Source: Erythrobacter sp.
GTDB taxonomy: Bacteria > Pseudomonadota > Alphaproteobacteria > Sphingomonadales > Sphingomonadaceae
Reading direction: 5' to 3'
NCBI RefSeq assembly: GCF_024305245.1
Contig: NZ_JAMWYX010000001.1
Span: 186,001 to 250,000, forward strand
DNA: 64,000 nt
The notes beneath the pieces were generated by a model, which was given only the letters and a program-made list of their open reading frames with translations, ran no database searches and was not told where the DNA came from. Position numbers and translations under genes: made by a program. Below are positions 32,348 through 42,133 of this stretch, piece by piece (positions within the stretch are counted from its first letter, which is position 1; the number at the start of each line of letters is the position of its first letter).

Positions 32348-33343
32348 ATGGATAATCTGACACATAGCCTTGTCGGCGCGGTGCTGGGGCAGGCGGGCTT
32401 GAAGCGCACCACTGGCCTTGCCATGCCGGCGCTGATCATCGGCGCGAACCTGCCGGACGTGGACGCGGCGTGCTTCTTCTGGCTGGAGGGCACCGAGCAC
32501 CTCGCCTTCCGCAGAGGCATTACCCACGGCCCGCCCGCGCTGGTGCTGCTGCCGCTGGTGCTGGCTGGGCTACTGTGGGCGTTTGATCGCTGGCAGACAA
32601 AGCGAGGGACACGGCCCGAGGGACGGCTGCCGGTGCGGTTTGGGTGGCTCTATGCGATGGCGTTTATCGGCTGCCTCAGCCACCCGTTCTTCGACTGGCT
32701 CAACGTCTACGGCATCCGCCTGCTGGAGCCGTTTTCCTCGCAGTGGTTCTACGGCGACACGCTGTTCATTATCGATGTGTGGCTGTGGGCGCTGCTGATC
32801 GGCAGCGTGTGGTGGTCGCGGCGGCGGGAGACGGCGGGCGGGGAGTGGATGCGGCCTGCGCGGGTGGGGATTGCTGCGGCGTTGGCGTATATCGGGGTGA
32901 ATGGCTTTATCTCGTTGACCGCGGCTCATAATATATATGAGACGGACATGAGTGACACTCACGAACAAATCTCTAGCCCGGTTCCCTTGGCGTTCTGGCG
33001 GAGAGAAGTGCTTGTGGGCGGTGAGGGTGAGTGGTTTGTCGAGAAAGACGAGCCGACGGTTCTTCTTGGAACAGCGGGTGGTCGTCCGGCCGAGCCGATC
33101 ACCCTTCGGCCATCGCTGAAACCCATATCCGATGATGCCTGCAAGTTGCCTGATCTCGCCGAGGCCTGCCGCACCAACCCTCAACTCGACGCCTTCCTGT
33201 TCTGGTCACGCGCGCCCTTTGCGACCCGTGCGGCGGATGGCTCGGTGATCCTCTACGACGCCCGCTTCTACGATCCGCGCGCGCGGGGGCGGTTCTCGGT
33301 CGCGCTGCCGGATGTGGCGTGTGAGGAACTACCTGCGGGCTAG
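32348..33343 (+). CDS. Membrane-bound metal-dependent hydrolase (YdjM-like)
   Basis: A 331-residue membrane protein with an N-terminal MDNLTHSLVGAVLGQAG and the conserved metal residues DVDAACF, FRRGITHGP and SHPFFDWLNVYG. It has about four hydrophobic segments. This DUF457-like family is predicted to be an integral membrane hydrolase, but no activity is established. The C-terminal ~110 residues are soluble. It is divergent from the esterase gene and is followed by a family A palindromic repeat. Confidence 0.82.
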   Translation: MDNLTHSLVGAVLGQAGLKRTTGLAMPALIIGANLPDVDAACFFWLEGTEHLAFRRGITHGPPALVLLPLVLAGLLWAFDRWQTKRGTRPEGRLPVRFGWLYAMAFIGCLSHPFFDWLNVYGIRLLEPFSSQWFYGDTLFIIDVWLWALLIGSVWWSRRRETAGGEWMRPARVGIAAALAYIGVNGFISLTAAHNIYETDMSDTHEQISSPVPLAFWRREVLVGGEGEWFVEKDEPTVLLGTAGGRPAEPITLRPSLKPISDDACKLPDLAEACRTNPQLDAFLFWSRAPFATRAADGSVILYDARFYDPRARGRFSVALPDVACEELPAG

Positions 33344-33362
33344 GCGCATTACGTCCCCACAC

Positions 33363-33454
33363 CCGTTCGGGCTGAGCTTGTCTAAGCCCTGTCCTTTCCT
33401 CGGGACCAACGGAAAAAGAGAAATGCAGCCCTTCGACAAGCTCAGGGCGAACGG
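33363..33454. repeat. Palindromic repeat, family A, copy 1
   Basis: A 92-base inverted repeat in the gap between the YdjM-like gene and the photolyase. The left arm starts CCGTTCGGGCTGAGCTTGTC and the right arm ends CTTCGACAAGCTCAGGGCGAACGG. It can fold as one long hairpin. The same element occurs at 43074 and 56621. Its right end reads GAACGG and is followed by AG, which together place a GGAG six bases before the photolyase TTG start. Confidence 0.8.
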
Positions 33455-33462
33455 AGTTTGTT

Positions 33463-34854
33463 TTGTCCAACACACAACTCGTATGGCTGCGGCGCGATCT
33501 GCGGCTAGCTGATAATCCAGCGCTCTACCACGCCGCCCAAGCCGGGCCGGTGGTGGCAGTCTATGTGCTCGACGATGACGCGCCCAAGCACCACGCCTAT
33601 GGCGGCGCCTCACGCTGGTGGCTGCATCATTCGCTCAGCAGCCTTGCACAGAGCCTCGAAGCGCGTGGCAGCAAGCTGATCCTGCGGCGCGGCGATGCGG
33701 TGGAGGAACTCGCTAAACTGGCCGAGGAAACAGGCGCAGCCGCCATCCACGCCAACCACCACTACGAACCGTGGTGGCTGAATTGCGAACGCAAGCTGGC
33801 CAAGTCGCTCGACCTGCAACTCTACCACGGCAACTACCTGATGGTGCCGGGCAGCATCACAACCGGCACCGGCGGCCAGTACAAGATCTACACCCCGTTC
33901 AGCCGCGCCGTGCGCGCCGAATTCCCGCCGCGCGATGAACTCCCCGCGCCCGAAACACTTTCGCCGCCCGATAGCTGGCCCGCCAGCGACGACCTCAGCG
34001 GTTGGAACCTGCTTCCCACCAAACCCGACTGGTCAGGGGGCCTGCGGGATTTCTGGCAGGTGGGCGAGGATGCCGCGCACGAGCGCCTCGAATGGTGGCT
34101 CGATCACGTCGACGATTACGACGACAAGCGCAATCACCCCAGCGTCGACAAGGTCTCGCGCATGTCACCGCACCTGCACTGGGGCGAGATCTCGCCCATC
34201 CAGATATGGCACGCCTTCAAGCACAAGCGTTCCGATGGCTGGCGCACCTTCGAGGGCGAGCTGATCTGGCGCGACTATGCGCAGAACGCGATCCTGCAAT
34301 TCCCCGCCTATGCGAGCAAAAACTACCGCGAGGATTTCGACCGCTTCCCCTGGCGCGATCCGGCGACCGACGAAGCCGCTGCGCGCGATCTGAAAGCCTG
34401 GCAGCAGGGCCGCACCGGCTACCCGATCGTCGATGCCGGGATGCGGCAGCTTTACCAGACCGGGTGGATGCACAACCGCGTGCGGATGATCACCGCCAGT
34501 TTCCTCATCAAACACCTGCTGATCGACTGGCGCGCAGGCGAGCAGTGGTTCTGGGATACGCTGGTGGATGCCGATTATGCCTCCAACGCCACCAACTGGC
34601 AGTGGACGGCGGGGACGGGGGTGGATTCCAACATGTTCAGCCGGATCATGGCCCCGCTGACTCAGTCGGAGAAGTTCGACGCGGCGCGCTACATCCGCGA
34701 ATACGTCCCCGAACTCGCCAAGCTGGAAGCGCCCTATATCCACGATCCCGAGGAATTCGGGCGGCGGCCCAGCGGCTATCCGCGCAAGATCGTCCCCCAC
34801 AAGGCCGCGCGAGAGCGGGCGCTGGCGGCCCTGAAGGCGATGAAGGGGGGCTGA
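33463..34854 (+). CDS. phrB: Deoxyribodipyrimidine (CPD) photolyase
   Basis: The class I photolyase/cryptochrome family protein repairs UV pyrimidine dimers with FAD and light. It shows VWLRRDLRLADNPAL at the start, an antenna-binding domain, then the FAD domain with TGYPIVDAGMRQL, TGWMHNRVRMITASFLIKHLLIDW and WQWTAGTGVDSN. Length 463 is normal. The start is TTG; its Shine-Dalgarno (GGAG) straddles the end of the upstream repeat, so the repeat may affect translation. Confidence 0.9.
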   Translation: MSNTQLVWLRRDLRLADNPALYHAAQAGPVVAVYVLDDDAPKHHAYGGASRWWLHHSLSSLAQSLEARGSKLILRRGDAVEELAKLAEETGAAAIHANHHYEPWWLNCERKLAKSLDLQLYHGNYLMVPGSITTGTGGQYKIYTPFSRAVRAEFPPRDELPAPETLSPPDSWPASDDLSGWNLLPTKPDWSGGLRDFWQVGEDAAHERLEWWLDHVDDYDDKRNHPSVDKVSRMSPHLHWGEISPIQIWHAFKHKRSDGWRTFEGELIWRDYAQNAILQFPAYASKNYREDFDRFPWRDPATDEAAARDLKAWQQGRTGYPIVDAGMRQLYQTGWMHNRVRMITASFLIKHLLIDWRAGEQWFWDTLVDADYASNATNWQWTAGTGVDSNMFSRIMAPLTQSEKFDAARYIREYVPELAKLEAPYIHDPEEFGRRPSGYPRKIVPHKAARERALAALKAMKGG

Positions 34855-34934
34855 CCTTCTGCACCGGGGGGCTTGCCCGTCCGCCGCGCTCCAGCCTATG
34901 CATCGCTTGCAACATAATCGAGAGGGCGAGTGAC

Positions 34935-36152
34935 ATGGGCGCGGCACAGCGGATTGCAGGATTGGTATCGGGCGCAGCACTTGCAGCCCTGCTGGCGGGA
35001 TGCGCGGGTTCTTATGCCCCGGCGCAGGGCGTCGCCGCCGCGCCTCCGCCGCCGCCCGCCAAGGTAGCAATCGTCCAGCCTCCGGCCCGTGACCAGTCCG
35101 AATTGCAGGTCCTGTTCTGGAACGATGAGCAGCGTTCGCAGCGGTTCCGCGCGATGGAGCAGTGGTTCGCAGGCCACGAAGTCCCCGCCGCCAAAACCCC
35201 GCGCGCTCTGCCCGAAGGCGCGCCGCTCAGTGCCGAACTGCAGGCTGATCTGAAGGCACTGATGACGCAAACCAACGCCGCCGGGATCATGGTGCTGGAA
35301 GACGGCAAGGTTCGCTACGAAGCCTATGGCCTCGGCCTGGGCGAGACTGATCGCTGGACCAGCTTCTCGGTCGCCAAAAGCTTTACTTCGACCTTGCTCG
35401 GCGCAGCGGTGAAGGACGGCTTCATCAAAAGCCTGTCCGATCCCGTCACCGATTACATCCCCGCGCTGGCCGGTTCGGCCTATGACGGGGTGACGGTGCG
35501 CCAGCTCGCCACGATGACCAGCGGGGTGGCATGGAACGAGGATTATACCGATCCCGCCAGCGACGTCGCGCAGATGAACCGCTTCGTGGTCGAATATGGC
35601 CCCGACGCCATCGTCGCGCAGATGAAGGCACTTCCGCGCGAGGCTGAACCGGGTACGAAGTGGGTCTACAAGACCGGCGAAACCAATCTGATCGGTGTGG
35701 TGGTCGAAAACGCGGTGGGCCTGCCGCTGGCCGAATATGCCAAGGCAAAGATCGTCGATCCGGCGGGCTTCGAAGGCGGCATGTTCTGGATGGTCGATCC
35801 GCGCGGCGGCAATATCGCCGGGTGCTGCCTGTCGCTGCGGCTGTCGGATTATGCCCGCATGGGCCAGCTCGCGCTTGAAGGTGGCAAGGGCGCGGTGCCC
35901 GCAGGCTGGTTTGCCGAAGCGACCGACAGCGTGGTCGATTTCGGCAATTTGGGTGCGGGCTATGGCTATCAGTGGTGGACCTATCCCGCCGGCGCTTATG
36001 GCGCGCAGGGCATCTTCGGGCAGGCGATTACGCTGGTGCCGGAAAAGCAGCTGGTCGTCGCGGTGGTCAGCAATTGGCCGAGGGCAACTTCGGGCGAGCT
36101 GCGCGGCAAGACCAGCGCGGTGGTGATGAAGATCGCGGCCAGTCTGGACTAG
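34935..36152 (+). CDS. Beta-lactamase-fold serine hydrolase lipoprotein
   Basis: A lipoprotein of 405 residues with lipobox LLAGC (SGAALAALLAGCAGS). The class C/esterase-type SxxK motif is SVAK in WTSFSVAKSFTS, with the second motif region YKTGETN and a C-terminal GIFGQAITLVPEKQLVVAVVS. It belongs to the serine hydrolase (beta-lactamase-like, DUF/PBP4-type) family, which includes esterases and carboxypeptidases; antibiotic hydrolysis is not implied. The open frame far upstream (34002) is a shadow of phrB. Confidence 0.85.
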   Translation: MGAAQRIAGLVSGAALAALLAGCAGSYAPAQGVAAAPPPPPAKVAIVQPPARDQSELQVLFWNDEQRSQRFRAMEQWFAGHEVPAAKTPRALPEGAPLSAELQADLKALMTQTNAAGIMVLEDGKVRYEAYGLGLGETDRWTSFSVAKSFTSTLLGAAVKDGFIKSLSDPVTDYIPALAGSAYDGVTVRQLATMTSGVAWNEDYTDPASDVAQMNRFVVEYGPDAIVAQMKALPREAEPGTKWVYKTGETNLIGVVVENAVGLPLAEYAKAKIVDPAGFEGGMFWMVDPRGGNIAGCCLSLRLSDYARMGQLALEGGKGAVPAGWFAEATDSVVDFGNLGAGYGYQWWTYPAGAYGAQGIFGQAITLVPEKQLVVAVVSNWPRATSGELRGKTSAVVMKIAASLD

Positions 36153-36171
36153 TTCCCGGACTCCGCCGCGA

Positions 36172-36516
36172 TCAGATCACCTGCCGATAGACGCCGATAT
36201 TGCTGTACCGCTGCAGGATATTGTCGTGGACGATCGGGCTGAGCAGCTCGTTGAAGGCGCAGCCGACGATGCAGTTGTCCCACCACACCACCTCGGCCTG
36301 CAGCGATTCGAGGCCGGGCAGGGTCAGCCAGCACACCTGGCCATCATGCATCCGGTTGATCGAAGCGGCGGAGAAACCCGAGATCGACAGGTCATGGACC
36401 ACGCTTTGGAACGCGCGTCCGCCCGATGCCCGCAAGGTCGCCGGAATTGTCAGCCGGGTGCGGGGCGAGCAGCGATCCTCCTGCGCGGCAAGGCGATAGG
36501 AATTTTCCGGTGGCAT
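36172..36516 (-). CDS. PilZ-domain protein
   Basis: A PilZ domain of about 114 residues that probably binds cyclic di-GMP. The N-terminal RxxxR motif is in EDRCSPRTRL and DxSxxG is in VHDLSISGFSA, the two binding motifs of PilZ. It is a stand-alone domain, so it likely acts by binding a partner. The start was set after a GAGG site nine bases upstream; a longer frame to 36630 lacks support. No GGDEF or EAL protein is in this window. Confidence 0.8.
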   Translation of the reverse strand: MPPENSYRLAAQEDRCSPRTRLTIPATLRASGGRAFQSVVHDLSISGFSAASINRMHDGQVCWLTLPGLESLQAEVVWWDNCIVGCAFNELLSPIVHDNILQRYSNIGVYRQVI

Positions 36517-36649
36517 CGCGTTGAACCTCTTTTCAGTCGATTGCTGCTGCGCGCAGCACAACTCACCGAAATGTGCCCGTAAAATCCCTAAGGACACGTA
36601 TCGAGGTGCGGTTAACGTCCGGTTAGGCAAACCGGCAGCTTGCAGGAGA

Positions 36650-37366
36650 TCATTCGATCCGCTCGCGGTGCAGACTGTCGAAGCCGTCGGTCAGCAGTGC
36701 GACGAGGCGGTCGGCCACCACCTCGGGCGATTTGATCGTCTTGGGATCTTCGCCCGGAAAGGCGCGGGCGCGCATTTCGGTGCGGGTCGCGCCGGGATCG
36801 ATGATCGCCACCCGTACTTCGCCGGCGCGTTCGCGCTCGGCGGCATAGGTTTCGAGGATGTTGTCGAACGCCGCCTTGGTCGCGCCATAGGCACCCCAAT
36901 AGGCCCGCGGCGTAGCGCCCACACTGCTGGTGAGGCCGACAACCCGTGCGCCCTTGGCATTGCGCAGCATCGGATCGAACCCGGCAAGCAGCGCCTGGGT
37001 TGCGACCACATTGGTCAACAGCGCCTGATTGAACTGCTTCGGTTCGGCCTGCGCAATCGGTGTCAACTCCGGCAGATAGGCCGCTGCAATCACGAGGATA
37101 TCGAGGCTGTTCCAGCGGCTCCCGATCGCGGTTGCGAGGCGGGTGACCGCATCCGGTTCGGTCAGGTCGAGCGGTGCGATGGTGGACGTGCCGCCCAGAT
37201 CGTGGATCGCGTCTTCGACCGCTTCCAGCGCTTTCACCTTGCGCGCGACAAGGATGACGTGCGCCCCGGCTGCGGCCAGCGCCTTGGCGGTGGCAGCGCC
37301 AATCCCGCGGCTCGCGCCAGTGACGAGCGCGGTGCGCCCCGAAAGCGGTTTTGCATTTTCGGTCAT
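36650..37366 (-). CDS. SDR oxidoreductase (YciK-like)
   Basis: A 238-residue SDR with TGASRGIG, the catalytic YGATKAA and the Ser in GLTSSVG. The usual NNAG motif is replaced by IAAAYLP, so the local structure is unusual. It resembles the YciK group, but no substrate is known. It starts five bases after the purF stop on the same strand, so both are likely read together from the purF promoter. The 133 bases between it and PilZ (36517-36649) hold no supported gene. Confidence 0.84.
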   Translation of the reverse strand: MTENAKPLSGRTALVTGASRGIGAATAKALAAAGAHVILVARKVKALEAVEDAIHDLGGTSTIAPLDLTEPDAVTRLATAIGSRWNSLDILVIAAAYLPELTPIAQAEPKQFNQALLTNVVATQALLAGFDPMLRNAKGARVVGLTSSVGATPRAYWGAYGATKAAFDNILETYAAERERAGEVRVAIIDPGATRTEMRARAFPGEDPKTIKSPEVVADRLVALLTDGFDSLHRERIE

Positions 37367-37370
37367 GGAA

Positions 37371-38837
37371 TTATGCGGCCTTCGGGTCAGCGAATGGGAG
37401 TTCGGCGGTCTTCTGCTCGGCCAGCGCGAGATCGGTCAGCGATGTGGGGTATTCACCGGTGAAGCAGGCATCGCAGAATTGCGGACGCGCGTTGTCGCGC
37501 TTCTCGCGCCCGACCGCGCGGTAAAGCCCGTCGATCGAGATGAAGGCGAGGCTGTCGGCCTTGATGAATTCGCGCATCGGCTCGATTTCCATGCGCGCGG
37601 CCAGCAGCTTGGAACGTTCGGGGGTATCGACCCCGTAAAAACAGCTATGCGCGGTCGGCGGACTGGCCACGCGGAAATGCACTTCGGCAGCGCCCGCTTC
37701 GCGCATCATCTCGACGATTTTCATGGAGGTCGTCCCGCGCACGATCGAATCGTCGATCAGCACGATCCGCTTGCCAGCGACGAGCGCGCGGTTGGCGTTG
37801 TGTTTCCGCTTCACGCCCGAATGGCGCGCGCCGTCTGACGGGGCGATAAATGTGCGCCCGACATAGTGCGAGCGGATGATCCCGAGTTCGAACGGCACGC
37901 CGGAGGCTTGCGCGAAACCGATGGCAGCGGGCACGCCGCTGTCGGGCACCGGCACGACCAGATCGGCCTCGCACGGCGATTCGAGCGCCAATTGCGCGCC
38001 GATGGCCTTGCGCGCTTCATAAACGCTGCGTCCGGCAAACACGCTGTCGGGGCGGCTGAAATAGACGTGTTCGAAAATGCAGGGCCGCGGGGCCGGGCTA
38101 CCGAACGGACGGACCGAGCGGATTTCTCCGGCAAAATCGACCATCACCAATTCGCCCGGCTCGACTTCGCGGATGAATTCGGCGCCCACCACATCGAAGG
38201 CAACCGTTTCCGACGCGAACAGGATCGCATCCCCCATCCGGCCCATCACCAGCGGACGAATGCCGAGCGGGTCGCGGCAGGCGATCATGCCTGCAGGCGT
38301 CATCACGATCAGCGCATAGGCCCCCTCGACCAGACGCAGCGCGTCGACCAGGCGATCGGCGATGGTGGGATAGCGGCTGGTCGCGACGAGGTGGATGATC
38401 ACCTCGGTGTCCGACGTCGACTGGAAGATCGAGCCTTTGTTGACCAGATCCTTGCGCAGGGTGCCGGCGTTGGAAATATTGCCGTTATGCGCCACCGCAA
38501 AGCCGCCGCTGGCGAGATCGGCATAGAGCGGCTGGACATTCCGCAGGCCTGCGCCGCCGGTGGTGGAATAGCGCACATGGCCCGCCGCCATATGGCCGGG
38601 CAGTTCGGCGATGGCATCGGAGGAGGAGAAATTCTCCGCCACATGGCCAAGCCCGCGGCGGACGAAGAATTCCTGCCCGTCATAGCTGACGATGCCGGCC
38701 GCTTCCTGCCCGCGATGCTGGAGCGCATGCAGGCCCAGCGCGGTCGCTGCGGCAGCATCGGCGGCGTTGATCGCGCCGAAAATCCCGCATTCCTCGCGCA
38801 GCTTGTCGCCATCCGCATCAAGGAAGGGGTGTGTCAT
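37371..38837 (-). CDS. purF: Amidophosphoribosyltransferase
   Basis: PurF makes 5-phosphoribosylamine from PRPP and glutamine, the first step of purine synthesis. The N-terminal nucleophile Cys is in REECGIFGA, with the glutaminase features RGQEAAGI, STTGGAGLRN and AHNGNISNA, and the PRPP loop RIVLIDDSIVRGTT. Cysteines in FCDACFTGEYP suggest the 4Fe-4S type. The start at 38837 begins MTHPFLDADGDKL, as in relatives. An ATG at 38858 has a better ribosome site (GGACAGG seven bases before it) and is an alternative. The protein is likely processed to expose the Cys. Confidence 0.94.
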   Translation of the reverse strand: MTHPFLDADGDKLREECGIFGAINAADAAAATALGLHALQHRGQEAAGIVSYDGQEFFVRRGLGHVAENFSSSDAIAELPGHMAAGHVRYSTTGGAGLRNVQPLYADLASGGFAVAHNGNISNAGTLRKDLVNKGSIFQSTSDTEVIIHLVATSRYPTIADRLVDALRLVEGAYALIVMTPAGMIACRDPLGIRPLVMGRMGDAILFASETVAFDVVGAEFIREVEPGELVMVDFAGEIRSVRPFGSPAPRPCIFEHVYFSRPDSVFAGRSVYEARKAIGAQLALESPCEADLVVPVPDSGVPAAIGFAQASGVPFELGIIRSHYVGRTFIAPSDGARHSGVKRKHNANRALVAGKRIVLIDDSIVRGTTSMKIVEMMREAGAAEVHFRVASPPTAHSCFYGVDTPERSKLLAARMEIEPMREFIKADSLAFISIDGLYRAVGREKRDNARPQFCDACFTGEYPTSLTDLALAEQKTAELPFADPKAA

Positions 38838-39015
38838 ATTTGAGGGTGTCATCGGCATCACCAGACCTGTCCGCAGCATTGCTTCCGGGGCGCACCGCTC
38901 CAATGGCGATGTGACGGATCAATTACAAGGGAAAGCGGGCCGCGCGTGCCCGGCTTTTTGCTGACCTGTGTGTGACAACCGGCGGGGCAGGCAGCCCATC
39001 GCGTCCGGTGACCAC

Positions 39016-39118
39016 GTCCTCAAGCAGCGAAGCGGTAGGACGACAAGCCCGTCCTCAAGCAGCGGAGCGGTAGGACGACAAGCCCGTCCTCAAGCAGCGA
39101 AGCGGTAGGACAACAAGG
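39016..39118. repeat. 35-base hairpin tandem repeat, three units, before lolC
   Basis: Within the 333-base gap 38859-39191 (no gene seen), three head-to-tail units of 35 bases start at 39016, 39051 and 39086. The first two differ by one base and the third varies at its end. Each unit contains GTCCT and AGGAC arms separated by about 16 bases, so each can fold as a hairpin. There are no unique spacers, so it is not CRISPR. Its nature is unknown; it could affect mRNA stability or recombination. Confidence 0.8.
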
Positions 39119-39191
39119 ACTCACGGGATTGCGGCCTTTGCGCGCGCGCACTACAGGCAGCGTTCACCTTACAGGCGGCACTGACCCTCTC

Positions 39192-40445
39192 ATGCTTTCC
39201 CCCTTCGAATGGATGATCGCCAAGCGTTACCTCTGGCCGGGCAAGGGCGAGGCGTTCATCGCGCTTGTCGCCGGGATATCGGTCGGCGTGGTGATGCTCT
39301 CGGTCGCGATGTTGATGATCGTGATGAGCGTGATGAACGGCTTCCGCGCCGAACTGCTCGACAAGATCGTGGGGCTGAACGGCCATGCCATCGTGCAGGC
39401 CTATGGCGGGCGGATCGACGACTGGGAAAGCGTGCTCGAAAAGGTCAGGGCAACGCCAGGCGTTACCGATGCATCGCCGCTGATCGAACAGCCGCTGCTC
39501 ACCAGCTTCGGCGGGCGGGTCGAGGCGGTGTTCGTGCGCGGACAGACCGACGAGGACATCGCCGACCTCGGCGACAAGGTGGTGCTGGGCGACATGCGCA
39601 GCCTGTATGAACCTTCGGCGGTGGGCGGCGCGGGCCGGGTCGCAATCGGCACCCGGCTGGCGCAGAATATCGGCGCAAGGGTGGGTGATACCATCACCAT
39701 CATCAATCCGCAGGGGCGCAGCACGCCGTTCGGCACCTCGATCCGTCAGGTGGGTTATGAGGTCGGCGCGATCTTCGAGGTCGGCATTTACGACTACGAC
39801 GAGAAATTCGTCGTCCTGCCCATCGCGGACGCGCAGACCTTGCTGCTGATGGGCGATTCTATCGGCATGATCGAAGTCACCGTGGACGATCCCGATCAGG
39901 TGGGCGAGATTCTCGAGCCGGTGAAGCAGCAATTGGCAGGGCAGGCGGTGATCGCCGACTGGAAAACGATCAACTCCGCGCTGTTCGAAGCCTTGCAGGT
40001 GGAACGCGTGGCGATGTTCTTTGCCTTGAGTTTCATGGTGCTGGTGGCCGCTTTCAATATCCTGTCGAGCCTTGTGATGCTAGTGCGCGCCAAGACCCGC
40101 GACATCGCTATCATGCGCACGATGGGTGCAACGCGGCGATCCTTGCTCAAGATTTTCGTGACCACCGGCACCACTGTCGGGGCGATCGGCACCATGGCGG
40201 GGCTGGCGCTCGGCTCAATCGTGCTGTTCTTCCGCGAACCGATTGTCGACTTCATTGCCTTTACCACCGGGCAGGAAATCTGGGATCCCGAAGTGCGGTT
40301 CCTCAGCACGCTGCCATCGCGCACCGATCCGTGGGAGATTGCCGGGATCGTGGCGCTGGCGCTGACGATGAGCTTCCTCGCCACGCTCTATCCGGCGCTC
40401 AAGGCTGCCAATACGGATCCGGTGCAGGTGCTGCGTTATGAATAG
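39192..40445 (+). CDS. lolC: Lipoprotein-releasing ABC transporter permease LolC/E
   Basis: The membrane subunit of the Lol system releases lipoproteins from the inner membrane for transport to the outer membrane. The protein starts [16 protein letters not shown] and has the first TM with [26 protein letters not shown] large periplasmic MacB-like domain follows, with three more TM helices near the end (after [20 protein letters not shown] and [11 protein letters not shown]). Length 417 is typical. An upstream TTG start at 39129 lacks support. It overlaps lolD by eight bases. Confidence 0.92.
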   Translation: MLSPFEWMIAKRYLWPGKGEAFIALVAGISVGVVMLSVAMLMIVMSVMNGFRAELLDKIVGLNGHAIVQAYGGRIDDWESVLEKVRATPGVTDASPLIEQPLLTSFGGRVEAVFVRGQTDEDIADLGDKVVLGDMRSLYEPSAVGGAGRVAIGTRLAQNIGARVGDTITIINPQGRSTPFGTSIRQVGYEVGAIFEVGIYDYDEKFVVLPIADAQTLLLMGDSIGMIEVTVDDPDQVGEILEPVKQQLAGQAVIADWKTINSALFEALQVERVAMFFALSFMVLVAAFNILSSLVMLVRAKTRDIAIMRTMGATRRSLLKIFVTTGTTVGAIGTMAGLALGSIVLFFREPIVDFIAFTTGQEIWDPEVRFLSTLPSRTDPWEIAGIVALALTMSFLATLYPALKAANTDPVQVLRYE

Positions 40446-41118
40446 TGGTGCTCCCATCGTCTCGCTCAAGGGGCTGAAGCGTTCGTTCGAACAGGGCGGG
40501 CAGCGGATCGACGTGCTGCGCGGGGTCGATCTCGACATCATGCCGGGTGAGATCGTGGCGCTGCTCGGCCCGTCGGGTTCGGGCAAATCGACCATGTTGC
40601 AAGCGGTGGGCCTGCTCGAAGGCGGGTTCGAAGGATCGATCAGCGTCGCGGGCGAGAGGGCCGAAGACCTTGCCAGCGATCAGCGCACACGGCTGCGGCG
40701 CGAGCATCTGGGCTTCGTCTACCAGTTCCACCACCTGCTGCCCGATTTCGACGCGCGAGAGAACGTGGTAATGCCGCAGATGATCCGCGGCGTTCCCCGT
40801 GCCGAGTGCGAGGCGCGGGCGGACAGCCTGCTCACCAGCCTCGGCCTCGGGCAGCGCCTGACGCATCGCCCCAGCCAGCTTTCGGGCGGGGAGCAACAAC
40901 GCGTCGCAGTCGCCCGCGCGCTCGCCAACCGGCCTACGCTGGTGCTGGCGGACGAGCCGACCGGCAATCTCGACGAGGTGACCGCCGACAACGTGCTGGC
41001 GGAATTTCTCAGCCTCGTGCGGGGAGAGGGCAGCGCCGCGTTGGTCGCCACCCATAACGAACGCCTCGCCGCGCGCATGGATCGTGTCGTCCGCTTGAAG
41101 GAAGGCGTACTGATCTAG
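40438..41118 (+). CDS. lolD: Lipoprotein-releasing ABC transporter ATPase LolD
   Basis: The ATPase partner of LolC, powering lipoprotein release. It has Walker [12 protein letters not shown], the Q loop [10 protein letters not shown], the signature [15 protein letters not shown], Walker [16 protein letters not shown], and the switch His ATHNERLA. Length 226 fits. Its ATG lies inside the end of lolC, indicating tight coupling. Confidence 0.94.
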   Translation: MNSGAPIVSLKGLKRSFEQGGQRIDVLRGVDLDIMPGEIVALLGPSGSGKSTMLQAVGLLEGGFEGSISVAGERAEDLASDQRTRLRREHLGFVYQFHHLLPDFDARENVVMPQMIRGVPRAECEARADSLLTSLGLGQRLTHRPSQLSGGEQQRVAVARALANRPTLVLADEPTGNLDEVTADNVLAEFLSLVRGEGSAALVATHNERLAARMDRVVRLKEGVLI

Positions 41119-41170
41119 GTTGGGCTTTTGCGCGCGCATCCCGCCACTGTCCGCGCAGGAGATTTTGACC

Positions 41171-41458
41171 ATGGCAGACCATCCCAGCACATCCGGCGGC
41201 GAGACGCTCAACACCGGCGAAACCGCCTGGAAAGACCGTGCCGCGCTTCATCCCGCCGATGGCGCCGACGGCGTGTTCGACGGGGGCAAGGCATTGCAGC
41301 GCGGCACTTTTGCCGAGATGATTCGCCATCTGGCGAACATGCCCGCCGAAACCCGCCGGAACTACGCGATCGAAAAGGCCGGCGACCGGCGATATTCCGC
41401 CGATGAAGCAATGGCGCTTGCCTCGCACCCCGATTTCCCCGCACAAGACCCCGGTTGA
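41171..41458 (+). CDS. Small conserved hypothetical protein
   Basis: A 95-residue hydrophilic protein beginning MADHPSTSGGETLNTG, with no signal peptide, membrane helix or known motif. AGGAG precedes the ATG. It lies between lolD and a glutathione peroxidase gene on the same strand, 22 bases before the latter. I do not recognise it. Confidence 0.55.
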   Translation: MADHPSTSGGETLNTGETAWKDRAALHPADGADGVFDGGKALQRGTFAEMIRHLANMPAETRRNYAIEKAGDRRYSADEAMALASHPDFPAQDPG

Positions 41459-41480
41459 TACCAACCCACCGGGGGAATGC

Positions 41481-41960
41481 ATGACCACGATTGCCGATTT
41501 CACCGTCACCACCAATCGCGGTGAACCGCTCGACCTGTCGGCCAAGCTCGGCAAAGTGCTGCTGGTGGTCAACACCGCCAGCAAATGCGGTTTCACCCCA
41601 CAATATGACGGGCTGGAGAAGCTGTTCCAGCAGTTCAACGACCGCGGATTCGAGGTGCTGGGGTTCCCCTGCAACCAGTTCGGCGGGCAGGAACCCGGCA
41701 ATGCCGATGAGATCGCGGAGTTCTGCAAGGTCAATTTCGGCGTCACCTTCCCGCTGATGGCGAAGGTGGACGTGAACGGCGACAATGCTTCGCCGCTGTT
41801 CGACTGGATGAAGAAAGAGGCCAAGGGGCTGATGGGATCGACCTCGATCAAGTGGAACTTCACGAAGTTTCTCGTCGATCGCGAAGGCAACGTGGTGAAG
41901 CGCTACGGCCCGCAGGATACGCCCGCGAGCATCGCCAGGGACATCGAGAAGCTACTGTAA
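41481..41960 (+). CDS. Glutathione peroxidase family protein
   Basis: A 159-residue thiol peroxidase reducing peroxides, in the glutathione peroxidase fold. The catalytic Cys is at position 36 (NTASKCGFTPQY), with Gln in FPCNQFGGQEPG and Trp in KWNFTKFLVD, completing the Cys-Gln-Trp triad. The Cys-type, lacking selenocysteine, often uses thioredoxin in bacteria. A GGGGGAA site precedes the start. It is followed by a family B palindromic repeat. Confidence 0.9.
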   Translation: MTTIADFTVTTNRGEPLDLSAKLGKVLLVVNTASKCGFTPQYDGLEKLFQQFNDRGFEVLGFPCNQFGGQEPGNADEIAEFCKVNFGVTFPLMAKVDVNGDNASPLFDWMKKEAKGLMGSTSIKWNFTKFLVDREGNVVKRYGPQDTPASIARDIEKLL

Positions 41961-41969
41961 CCGGTCCAT

Positions 41970-42069
41970 CGTCATTGCGAGGAGCGAAGCGACGCGGCAA
42001 TCCAGGATCTGACCTAACCGCAGATGACCCCGGTCGGCCATGGATTGCTTCGCTGCGCTCGCAATGACG
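41970..42069. repeat. Palindromic repeat, family B, copy 1
   Basis: A 100-base inverted repeat with arms CGTCATTGCGAGGAGCGAAG and, on the right, TTCGCTGCGCTCGCAATGACG. It sits nine bases after the peroxidase gene and 64 before dnaE, where it could act as a terminator-like hairpin. A related copy is at 55686. Confidence 0.8.
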
Positions 42070-42133
42070 CGGTGCCGGAAAAGCCGGTTTGGGGCGCTTG
42101 GCGAATCCTCCACCGATCCGCATAGTGTGCGCC

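Noticed and set aside
34935..36152. Antibiotic resistance beta-lactamase
   Set aside because: The SxxK motif is present but the lipoprotein form and other motifs fit the broad serine hydrolase/esterase family; resistance is not supported.
39016..39118. CRISPR array
   Set aside because: Units are directly adjacent with no unique spacers and no cas genes are present, so it is a simple tandem repeat.
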